From Bacteroidota bacterium (GTDB taxonomy: Bacteria > Bacteroidota > Bacteroidia > Flavobacteriales > Flavobacteriaceae), in contig JAQCDS010000005.1 of NCBI GenBank assembly GCA_027620655.1, positions 62,001-126,000 of the forward strand: a stretch of 64,000 nucleotides of DNA. Reading direction: 5' to 3'. A model generated the notes under the pieces. The model worked only from the letters and a program-made list of their open reading frames with translations. It was not told where the DNA came from and did not search any database. The number at the start of each line of letters is the position of its first letter. The stretch's first letter is position 1. Position numbers and translations under genes: made by a program. This document shows positions 56,679 to 64,000 of this stretch, one piece after another.

Positions 56679-57995
56679 TTGAAACAGATTTTAACATATG
56701 TATTTACCCTAGTATGCATTAGCGTAAATGCACAAATTCAGAAAGATACGATTCAGACCTACAAAAAGCGAGTGTTAGAAACTGTAGAAGTGGATTTTTT
56801 AAGCAGCTACTACACTCAAGAAGGAGATAATGCTTCTGTAAGTGGAGGTATTGGCACAGAGGCACTCACGGATGCGACAGGAACAATTATTGTTGCAATT
56901 CCACTGAATGACGATGATATTTTAACTATCGATGCAGGAGTTTCTGCTTACAGTTCTGCATCTTCAAGTAATGTAGGCCCTTTCGATGGCCAACAAGCTG
57001 CCGATCCTTTTGTGGCAAGCTCTGGTGCATCAAGTTCAGACGTATGGTCTAGTGTTTCAGTTGGGTTTGCTCACAGCTCAGATGATAGAAACAAGTTGTG
57101 GTCTGTCAATACTTCATTTGCTTCAGAATACGATTATTTTTCAGTGGGTTTTGGTGGAAGTTACACAAGATTGTTTAATGAAAAAAACACAGAACTTAGT
57201 TTAAATGTATCGGTATTTTTGGATACTTGGACAGCCATTTATCCTACAGAGTTACGTCCATTTTATGGAGGGAACGGGATTAATAATACTTTATTTGTAA
57301 ACAATGCTGTTACAGGAAATGCCAATTATAATCCACAATTTACGCCATTTAACAATGTGCAAAGAAATTCTTATGCATTTGGAATAAACCTTTCTCAAAT
57401 ATTACACAAAAACATACAAGGGTCTCTTTCTCTTGATCTGGTGCGTCAGGATGGTTTGCTTTCTACACCATTCCAAAGAGTGTATTTTAAAGATATTGCA
57501 GACTCGTTTATTGAAAACTTTCATTTAGCCGATGCTATTGAGCAACTACCAAACGAACGTTTTAAAGTAGCTATTGGAGGTCGCTTGAATTGGTATATAA
57601 ACCAAAACATTACAGTAAGAACATTTTATCGATATTATTTTGACGATTGGGGAATTAATTCTAATACTGTTTCAATTGAACTCCCTTTAAAATTAAGTGA
57701 TAAGTTTACTTTCTATCCTTCTTTTAGATTTTATAACCAATCATCAGCCGATTATTTTAGCCCTTACAATGAAGCTTTATCTACGGATGACTACTACACC
57801 TCAGATTATGATTTATCAAATTATTCTGCAAATCAAATTGGATTTGGTTGCTCTTATACTGATATTTTTACAAAAGCTCATTTGTGGAAGTTCGGCCTTA
57901 AAGCAATTGACCTTAAATTTTATAAATACGACAGAAACACTACATTTGGTTTTAACATCATCACAGCGGGAGTTAAATTTGTTATGGACAACTAA
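56679..57995 (+). CDS. DUF3570 predicted outer-membrane barrel
   Basis: A 438-residue exported protein with a signal peptide (1-18, ISVNAQ) and alternating beta strands throughout, ending in a strand (GVKFVMDN). It looks like an outer-membrane barrel of the DUF3570 family. Segments such as YRYYFDDWGINSNT are family landmarks. Ser/Asp-rich stretches occur early (about 90-125). The start is TTG. It ends the apbE cluster. Function is unknown; a channel or scaffold for the redox lipoproteins is inference. Confidence 0.85.
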   Translation: MKQILTYVFTLVCISVNAQIQKDTIQTYKKRVLETVEVDFLSSYYTQEGDNASVSGGIGTEALTDATGTIIVAIPLNDDDILTIDAGVSAYSSASSSNVGPFDGQQAADPFVASSGASSSDVWSSVSVGFAHSSDDRNKLWSVNTSFASEYDYFSVGFGGSYTRLFNEKNTELSLNVSVFLDTWTAIYPTELRPFYGGNGINNTLFVNNAVTGNANYNPQFTPFNNVQRNSYAFGINLSQILHKNIQGSLSLDLVRQDGLLSTPFQRVYFKDIADSFIENFHLADAIEQLPNERFKVAIGGRLNWYINQNITVRTFYRYYFDDWGINSNTVSIELPLKLSDKFTFYPSFRFYNQSSADYFSPYNEALSTDDYYTSDYDLSNYSANQIGFGCSYTDIFTKAHLWKFGLKAIDLKFYKYDRNTTFGFNIITAGVKFVMDN

Positions 57996-58038
57996 ATCCA
58001 AAAACTTATAGTCATTGCCGTTTTAATTATTTTAGAAT

Positions 58039-58308
58039 ATGTCAAAAAAACTTTTTTATCCTCTTTTTTTGTTATTAATCCCTTTAATAGGGATGACTGT
58101 CTCTGACGAAATTAACTGGAGTCCGTTTGATTTTATTGTAATGGGTTTTCTGCTAATTTTACTTAGTATTGGAATTAATTTTGTTAGAAATCGTTTTAAG
58201 GGTTTAAAAGACCGAGTTCTATATATTGGAATATTAGTTATAATATTTATGCTCATATGGGCAGAGTTGGCAGTAGGTATTTTTGGGACTCCCTTTGCAG
58301 GAAGTTAA
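58039..58308 (+). CDS. Small membrane protein of unknown function
   Basis: An 89-residue protein with three membrane segments (about 5-20, 31-49 and 60-80) and a basic loop (RNRFKGLKDR) between the second and third. I recognise no family. It follows the DUF3570 gene by 43 bases and could belong to the same transcript. Confidence 0.7.
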   Translation: MSKKLFYPLFLLLIPLIGMTVSDEINWSPFDFIVMGFLLILLSIGINFVRNRFKGLKDRVLYIGILVIIFMLIWAELAVGIFGTPFAGS

Positions 58309-58436
58309 GACAACAATTGCTTCAGTTGCGCTATATTCTTACTCATATGGGTAAGGAAAATCAAAATCATATTAATTTAAGTTTTTACAATTAAATTAAA
58401 ACTAAAATATTAATTTTAAAATGCAATTGATTTTGT

Positions 58437-58444
58437 TATATTTG
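58437..58444 (+). promoter_or_regulatory. Predicted -7 element for the 248-residue exported protein
   Basis: TATATTTG, an exact TAnnTTTG match, 29 bases before the start codon. The -33 region has only T-rich sequence. Confidence 0.35.
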
Positions 58445-58473
58445 AAATTATTAACCAAATATTTTTAAATAAA

Positions 58474-59220
58474 ATGAAAAAACTAATTTTTTTATTATTT
58501 GTGTTTGCAGGAGCAAACCTATCGGCTCAAGTCGCAAAATCACGTTATATTAAAGTTGATGAAGACAAAGGTGAACTGGTATACGAAGCCATTAAAGCAA
58601 AAACTCAGAAGTATAACCAATCTGCAGAAAAAGGAGCACATTATACATTCTATATTGAAACCGGTCCTCGAGCAGGACAATTATTTAGAGCTCGTATAGA
58701 ACAAGATATGGCAGGATTTGATGTCGATGGCGATCCAGAAGAATACCAAATGTGGAACGAAACTGTAGCACCTCATGTTACAAACGATTTATTTCAAGTA
58801 TGGTACTACAACAAAAATGTTTCACATGAAATTACAGACCTTTGCAAAAAACCATTACGCCAAGTTTTATTGTATACCATAGACCCTGCAAAAGCCGATG
58901 ATTTTTGGACCTTCCGTAAGCGTGTCTATGATGCTATTGTAAAGTCCGACGCTCAAATCGATATGGGTGTGTGGACTGTTTTTGCTGGAAATCGTGGTTT
59001 GAATGTCTTAGTAGGATTTGCTCACGAAAACCATGCTGAAATGGAATTAGACGGTTCAGAAGAATGGTCTAAAGTGGTTGAAGCTTATAATGAAACACAC
59101 GGTGAAGGACAATTCAAAGCAGACAATGCAAAACTAAGAGAAAGCATGTCTGAATGGGGCAACAGTACGCAGCTTTGGACATTTTTACCAGAGTTAAGTT
59201 CGCCTTGTGTGACACCTTAA
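58474..59220 (+). CDS. Exported protein of unknown function
   Basis: A 248-residue protein with a signal peptide (1-18, NLSAQ). The rest is an acidic alpha-beta protein with a possible duplicated half: an aromatic-rich FRARIEQDMAGFDV part followed by DFWTFRKRVYDAIV and WTVFAGNRGLNVLVGFAHEN. I recognise no family. Cysteines lie at about 122 and 245. It is a single-gene unit with its own terminator. Confidence 0.78.
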   Translation: MKKLIFLLFVFAGANLSAQVAKSRYIKVDEDKGELVYEAIKAKTQKYNQSAEKGAHYTFYIETGPRAGQLFRARIEQDMAGFDVDGDPEEYQMWNETVAPHVTNDLFQVWYYNKNVSHEITDLCKKPLRQVLLYTIDPAKADDFWTFRKRVYDAIVKSDAQIDMGVWTVFAGNRGLNVLVGFAHENHAEMELDGSEEWSKVVEAYNETHGEGQFKADNAKLRESMSEWGNSTQLWTFLPELSSPCVTP

Positions 59221-59242
59221 ATTCTTACAACAATGATTTTAT

Positions 59243-59274
59243 ACAGCCCGAAGCATTGCTTCGGGCTGTTTTTT
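59243..59274 (+). terminator. Terminator after the 248-residue protein gene
   Basis: A 12-base perfect stem ACAGCCCGAAGC / GCTTCGGGCTGT with an ATT loop, followed by seven T residues. Confidence 0.92.
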
Positions 59275-59635
59275 TATTACAAAAAACTCATAATGAACTT
59301 CCCTAAATGAAAGAACACAAAGGCGACATTGTTTTTCAAAATTTAAAAATAGAAATGGTAGTGTTGTAGTAAAATGAGCAGTTTTGATGTGTTTTTAGCA
59401 CATTAAAAATTATTTTGTTTTTTTCTTTAGTTCTCCATTTTACAGGTTAAAATAATACAATTATATATTTTTACAGATTACAAAATAAATTTATTTTGTA
59501 TACTAATTGTAGTGTTTTATTTGTTAACCAGACTGAAAAATAGCAGTATTTTGACATGGTGTTTTTTTGTGAATATACACACGTACATTTTTTTTAATTC
59601 AATACAACCAATTGTTTATTACTTATAAATTTTAA
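59275..59635. other. Gene-free AT-rich stretch before the phosphorylase gene
   Basis: About 360 bases with no convincing coding sequence or structured RNA. Several near-matches to the -7 element occur (TATTTTG forms near 59490 and 59547) but none with a fitting -33 partner. It probably carries the promoter and any regulatory sites for the glucan-related genes that follow. Confidence 0.5.
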
Positions 59636-62600
59636 ATGGATTTAAACAACACGATATACATAGGAAAGAGTCCTGCTCGTTTTTCTAATCAAGAAGTTTC
59701 TGGCGATGAAGTTATTATTGGCGAAGAGGTTTTTTATAAAATTTCAAACTATAATAAAATGCGCCCATTTTTCATGAGCATTGTCAGCAATTCAGATCAC
59801 TGGATGTTTATTTCAAGTACTGGAGGACTTTCTGCTGGAAGAAAAAACAGTAACTATGCTCTTTTTCCTTATTACACAGACGATAAAATAACAGAATCTA
59901 GTGAATACACAGGCAGCAAGTCAATTTTTTTGGTAAACAAAGGCGATAAAACTTTTTTGTGGGAACCATTTTCTAGTAGACAAGACGGTGTTTATGAGAT
60001 GACTAGAAATTTATATAAAAATGCTTTCGGAAATAAGGTCATTTTTGAAGAAATAAATCATGATTTAGAGGTTGTATATTCCTATGAATGGAATTCTAGT
60101 GACGCCTATGGATTTGTTCGAAAATCGACATTAAAAAATGTGGCCAAAACGGCTGTCGATATCCGTTTATTGGACGGAATTCAAAATATTTTGCCCTACG
60201 GTGTTGAAGATGCTCTTCAAAATAGCACGAGTAATCTTGTAGATGCCTATAAAAAATGTGAATTGGAAACTGATAGTGGAGTTGGAATATACTCTCTAAG
60301 TGCCATTATTGTAGATAAAGCAGAACCAAGTGAAGCATTAAAAGCCAATATTGTTTGGTCTGTTGGACTAAAAAATTCAAAAAAACTACTTTCATCTGCT
60401 CAAATTGATAGTTTTAGAAGAGGAAATACAATCACTGAAGAAATTGATGTAAAAGCAGAACGAGGAGCATACCTTTTGACTGCCGATGTAACCCTAGCTG
60501 AAAATGCTCAAGAAGAATGGACTTTGGTGGCTAATGTAAATCAGTCTATAAATGATATCACTCGGATTAAAAAAAGTATTAAAAATCAAGCCTCCTTGTT
60601 GGAGGAATTAACAGCCTCTATTGAGCAAGGTACACAGCAACTTATTGCATTGGTTGGCGCTTCAGATGGTTTGCAACTGACTTCCGATCGTGCAAGAAAT
60701 ACAAGGCATTTTGCCAACACCATGTTTAACATCATGCGTGGAGGAATTTTTGATGATAATTATACTATAGAAAAAGAAGACTTTAGAAAGTATATAGAAA
60801 ATGCAAATCACAAAGTGTATTTCAAAAAGTCAAATGTAATCGCTGCTCTCCCCGAAACGTTTGATTTGAATCACTTAAAATCAATTGCTCAAAGCGATGA
60901 CGATAAAAATTTCAAACGCTTGTGTTATGAATATCTTCCATTAAAATTTAGTAGACGCCACGGTGATCCTAGTCGTCCTTGGAATAAATTTTCAATAAAC
61001 ACACGTAACGAAGACGGTTCAAAAATTTTAGATTATCAGGGAAATTGGCGTGATATTTTTCAAAACTGGGAAGCCCTTGTCCATTCATATCCAGAATTTA
61101 TTGAAGGGATGATTCATAAGTTTTTGAATGCTACAACTTTTGATGGTTATAATCCTTATCGTGTAACAAAAGATGGTTTCGATTGGGAAACTATCGAGCC
61201 AGATAATCCTTGGTCTTATATTGGATATTGGGGAGATCACCAAATCATCTATTTACTTAAGTTCTTAGAGTTTATAGAAACTTATTACCCAAATAAATTA
61301 GAGAGCTATTTTTCTAAAGATTTGTTTGTTTATGCAAACGTTCCATACAGAATAAAATCTTACGACCAAATTCTTAAAGATCCAAAATACACAATTGACT
61401 TTGATCACGAAACAGAAACACGAATTCAGCTGAAGCGTGAGGAAATTGGTGTAGATGGCGCATTACTTCGCGATAAAAATATATTCATATATAAGGTCAA
61501 CTTTATTGAGAAAATTCTAGCCACTGTTTTGGCCAAAGTATCCAACTTTATTCCTGAGGGTGGAATTTGGATGAATACCCAACGTCCAGAGTGGAACGAT
61601 GCAAATAATGCACTTGTTGGAAATGGAGTTTCAATGGTTACTTTATATTACTTACGTAGATTTTTAAAATTCTTTGAAACTACTTTGAAAAATACTTCCA
61701 CCAAGGAAGTTGAGATTTCTGTAGAACTAATTGAGTTTTTCAATCAGGTTTCAGAAACGCTTCAAAATAATACAGCTCTTCTTTCTGGATCGATTTCAGA
61801 CCAAGACAGAAAGAATGTTTTGGATGGTCTTGGAAAAGCTGCAAGTCATTATAGAACTACAATTTATGAGAAGAGTTTCTCTGGCGAGAAAAACACCCTC
61901 AATTTAGATGAGATTTCAACCTTTGTAAGTGTAGCTTTAGAACATTTAGAACATTCAATTGAAGCCAACAAAAGAGCAGATAACCTATACCATGCATACA
62001 ACCTGATGACTATAAAAGGGAATGATGCAGTTTCGATTTCGTACCTACCTGAAATGTTAGAAGGTCAAGTTGCGGTACTAAGTTCGGGCTATCTTTCTAC
62101 TAAAGAAGCATTGAGTGTATTAGATGCGCTAAAGGCAAGTGAATTATTTAGACCAGATCAGTACAGTTATATCTTATATCCAAATAAAACGCTACCACGA
62201 TTTGTTGATAAAAATACAATTTCGAAAGAACATGTTCAATCTTCAAGTCTATTACAAAAACTTGTTGAAGTCGGAAATACTCAAGTGATTACAAAGGATT
62301 GTAATGGAGAATTTCACTTCAATGGGAACTTCAATAATGTAGACAATTTAAGAGAGGCATTGAAGAACTTACCTGAAGAATTTTCAGATTTAGCATCAAA
62401 AGAAGCTGAAGTAATTTATGGAATTTTTGAAGCCATTTTTGATCACAAATCCTTTACAGGTCGTTCGGGAACTTTCTTTGGTTATGAAGGTCTTGGTTCT
62501 ATTTATTGGCACATGGTATCCAAATTATTATTGGCAGCATTTGAAACAACAAAACAAGCCATGGATGAAAACAATGCGCCAGAGATAATTGGCAAACTTT

Positions 62601-63094
62601 TTGATCATTATTTTGAAATCAATGCAGGTATTGGAGCTCACAAATCCCCCGAACTTTATGGTGCTTTTCCAACAGATCCATACTCACATACACCCGTAGG
62701 GAAAGGGGCGCAACAACCAGGAATGACAGGCCAGGTAAAAGAAGACATTTTATGTCGATTTGGAGAACTTGGTGTACGAGTGGCTGATGGTATTCTTGGT
62801 TTTGATGCAGGCATTTTAAAAGCATCAGAATTTTTACAAGCAGCAGAAAACTTTAATTATGTAGATGTAGATCAAGAGAAACAGAGTATTGCATTAGAAA
62901 AAGACAGTTTGGCGTTTACAATTTGTCAAGTTCCAATAGTTTATAAAAAAGCATCTGAGCCTTCAATTTCAGTTGAATTTTTTGATGGCCCTACAAAAAT
63001 GTTTGATGCTAATACATTAGATATAGAAACAACAAAACATGTATTTGAAAGAACACATAAAATAAAACAAATTACTGCTTTTGTGGTAAAATAA
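59636..63094 (+). CDS. GH94/GH149-like glycoside phosphorylase
   Basis: A 1152-residue protein without signal peptide, so cytoplasmic. The overall layout is that of clan GH-Q phosphorylases: an N-terminal beta-sandwich (about 20-290), a helical linker (to about 380) and an alpha/alpha barrel. The motif EWNDANNALVG (W653-N-D655) matches the DWND general-acid motif of GH94 enzymes. NPWSYIGYWGDHQ near 520-535 and GAHKSPELYGAFP near 1000 are further barrel motifs. The length is nearest to GH149, beta-1,3-glucan phosphorylases, and the neighbouring GH17 gene supports this. It would cleave imported beta-1,3-oligosaccharides with phosphate. GH94 or another clan member remains possible. Confidence 0.8.
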   Translation: MDLNNTIYIGKSPARFSNQEVSGDEVIIGEEVFYKISNYNKMRPFFMSIVSNSDHWMFISSTGGLSAGRKNSNYALFPYYTDDKITESSEYTGSKSIFLVNKGDKTFLWEPFSSRQDGVYEMTRNLYKNAFGNKVIFEEINHDLEVVYSYEWNSSDAYGFVRKSTLKNVAKTAVDIRLLDGIQNILPYGVEDALQNSTSNLVDAYKKCELETDSGVGIYSLSAIIVDKAEPSEALKANIVWSVGLKNSKKLLSSAQIDSFRRGNTITEEIDVKAERGAYLLTADVTLAENAQEEWTLVANVNQSINDITRIKKSIKNQASLLEELTASIEQGTQQLIALVGASDGLQLTSDRARNTRHFANTMFNIMRGGIFDDNYTIEKEDFRKYIENANHKVYFKKSNVIAALPETFDLNHLKSIAQSDDDKNFKRLCYEYLPLKFSRRHGDPSRPWNKFSINTRNEDGSKILDYQGNWRDIFQNWEALVHSYPEFIEGMIHKFLNATTFDGYNPYRVTKDGFDWETIEPDNPWSYIGYWGDHQIIYLLKFLEFIETYYPNKLESYFSKDLFVYANVPYRIKSYDQILKDPKYTIDFDHETETRIQLKREEIGVDGALLRDKNIFIYKVNFIEKILATVLAKVSNFIPEGGIWMNTQRPEWNDANNALVGNGVSMVTLYYLRRFLKFFETTLKNTSTKEVEISVELIEFFNQVSETLQNNTALLSGSISDQDRKNVLDGLGKAASHYRTTIYEKSFSGEKNTLNLDEISTFVSVALEHLEHSIEANKRADNLYHAYNLMTIKGNDAVSISYLPEMLEGQVAVLSSGYLSTKEALSVLDALKASELFRPDQYSYILYPNKTLPRFVDKNTISKEHVQSSSLLQKLVEVGNTQVITKDCNGEFHFNGNFNNVDNLREALKNLPEEFSDLASKEAEVIYGIFEAIFDHKSFTGRSGTFFGYEGLGSIYWHMVSKLLLAAFETTKQAMDENNAPEIIGKLFDHYFEINAGIGAHKSPELYGAFPTDPYSHTPVGKGAQQPGMTGQVKEDILCRFGELGVRVADGILGFDAGILKASEFLQAAENFNYVDVDQEKQSIALEKDSLAFTICQVPIVYKKASEPSISVEFFDGPTKMFDANTLDIETTKHVFERTHKIKQITAFVVK

Positions 63095-63125
63095 AACGAC
63101 ATCAACAAGCAAAAAAAAATACATA

Positions 63126-64000
63126 ATGGCCATAAACAAACAAATAAAGATTCTCTTTGTTTTGTGTTGTTTTTTAAATACATCATGTATTAACAAAACA
63201 AAAGAAGAATTGAATCTTAAACACAAAACAGCGGCGCAAATTTTGGGTAATCCAGAATATTTAGCGATTTCTTATGGAGGCTATCGCATGACATCAAGAG
63301 AGATTCAGCCTTCATTGGAAGCCTTGAAAGAAGATTTGAAAATCATGTATGCCATGGGAATTAGAATCATAAGGACTTACAATTTGCAGTTTCCACATGC
63401 ATCAAATATTCTTAAAGCCATAAAGGAACTGAGAGAAGAGAATAAAAGTTTTGAAATGTATGTGATGTTGGGGGCATGGATAGATTGCGCTAATGCATGG
63501 ACAGACCTTCCACCAAATCATGATATAGAAGACGAAAAAAACAATGCTTCTGAAATAGCTAAAGCCATAGAGTTTGCAAATAAATATCCAGAAATTGTAA
63601 AAATAATTGCCGTTGGTAATGAGGCTATGGTGCACTGGGCAACCCCTTATTTTGTAAAGCCAAAAGTTATATTGAAATGGGTTAATTATTTACAAGAAAA
63701 AAAAGCACAAGGACATCTTTCGGATTCATTGTGGATTACCAGTTCAGATAATTTTGCCTCTTGGGGAGGAGGAAGTTCGGATTATCACAATAATGATTTG
63801 GAACAATTAATTGCTGCAGTAGATTATATTTCTGTACATACCTACCCCTTTCATGACACACACTACAATTCTGGTTTTTGGCTTACGCCAGAAAAGGAAT
63901 CTTCACTTTCTGAAATTGAAAAAATTGATGCAGCAATGGAACGTGCAAAGTCCTACGCAGTTAGTCAATATCAAAGGGTAAAAAACTATGTAAATTCATT
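63126..64000 (+). CDS. GH17-like beta-1,3-glucanase lipoprotein, 3' end outside the window
   Basis: A partial gene; 291 codons are visible and the reading frame is open at the window end. The product has a lipoprotein signal with the lipid cysteine C21 (LNTSC), so it is anchored in the envelope. After it comes a TIM-barrel start: YGGYRM, MYAMGIRIIRTYN (beta-strand with R-x-Y), and the proton-donor motif AVGNEAM with E166. SVHTYPFHDTHYN fits a later strand. This is the pattern of GH17 enzymes, which cut or transfer beta-1,3-glucans such as laminarin. It starts 31 bases after the phosphorylase gene and is probably in the same operon. Confidence 0.82.
   Translation, partial: MAINKQIKILFVLCCFLNTSCINKTKEELNLKHKTAAQILGNPEYLAISYGGYRMTSREIQPSLEALKEDLKIMYAMGIRIIRTYNLQFPHASNILKAIKELREENKSFEMYVMLGAWIDCANAWTDLPPNHDIEDEKNNASEIAKAIEFANKYPEIVKIIAVGNEAMVHWATPYFVKPKVILKWVNYLQEKKAQGHLSDSLWITSSDNFASWGGGSSDYHNNDLEQLIAAVDYISVHTYPFHDTHYNSGFWLTPEKESSLSEIEKIDAAMERAKSYAVSQYQRVKNYVNS

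Overview
The window is one contiguous stretch of a chromosome from a member of the Bacteroidota, almost certainly a marine-type Flavobacteriaceae species. The evidence is low GC, A-rich leaders without Shine-Dalgarno motifs, several promoters of the Bacteroidota form (TTG/TTTG, about 21 bases, TAnnTTTG), the type 9 secretion/gliding genes gldB, gldC and gldKLMN, and a large secreted protein with a type-B T9SS sorting domain. I see no insertion sequence, prophage, CRISPR array or integrase, so this is mostly core genome with a few accessory islands.

Layout. 1-2250 (+): HU, a 29-residue basic COX24/mS38-like protein and RNase E/G. 2305-6575 (-): leuACDB. 6723-8273 (+): an unrecognised helical protein. 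8350-11345 (+): a SAM-I riboswitch followed by metY, an OsmC protein and metX. 11423-14452 (+): polyprenyl synthetase and dnaG. 14454-15869 (-): nadE and an atypical response regulator. 16046-22574 (+): a 1706-residue T9SS cargo protein, gldB and gldC. 22584-28067 (-): the rod-shape operon mreB-mreC-mreD-PBP2-rodA. 28164-30258 (-): purH and a GAF/fRMsr-like protein. 30371-33488 (+): a small metal-type cluster (HYC_CC_PP protein, TonB-dependent receptor, periplasmic HMA protein). 33556-40000 (-): miaB, a sigma-54 activator, lptE, a TPR-like protein, secG, groES and groEL. 40120-44664 (+): a membrane protein, topA and an arginase-fold protein that has lost metal ligands. 44777-49589 (+): gldKLMN, the T9SS motor and periplasmic ring. 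49660-54269: a MORN-retropepsin fusion, an FAD oxidoreductase, a DUF983 protein (-), an ABC-F ATPase and a CPXCG protein. 54333-54405: initiator tRNA-Met. 54545-57995 (+): an extracytoplasmic redox cluster (thioredoxin, Rieske lipoprotein, ApbE, DUF4266, DUF3570). 58039-59220: two unrecognised envelope proteins. 59636-64000 (+): a GH94/GH149-like phosphorylase and a GH17-like lipoprotein that runs off the window, suggesting beta-1,3-glucan (laminarin-type) use.

How the genes work together. Two clusters serve T9SS and gliding: gldBC with a very large cargo protein beside them, and the gldKLMN core. The mre/PBP2/RodA set builds the lateral wall. The leu and met operons are ordinary biosynthesis, the latter under SAM control. 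The least understood stretch is 54545-57995, whose genes nearly all carry export signals and redox or metal motifs and look like one operon. Several housekeeping proteins here (DnaG, RNase E/G, TopA) lack the zinc-binding cysteines found in their E. coli counterparts, and two regulator- or enzyme-like proteins (the receiver at 14454 and the arginase-fold protein at 43507) have lost key catalytic residues. All assignments come from reading the sequence; no database search was run.
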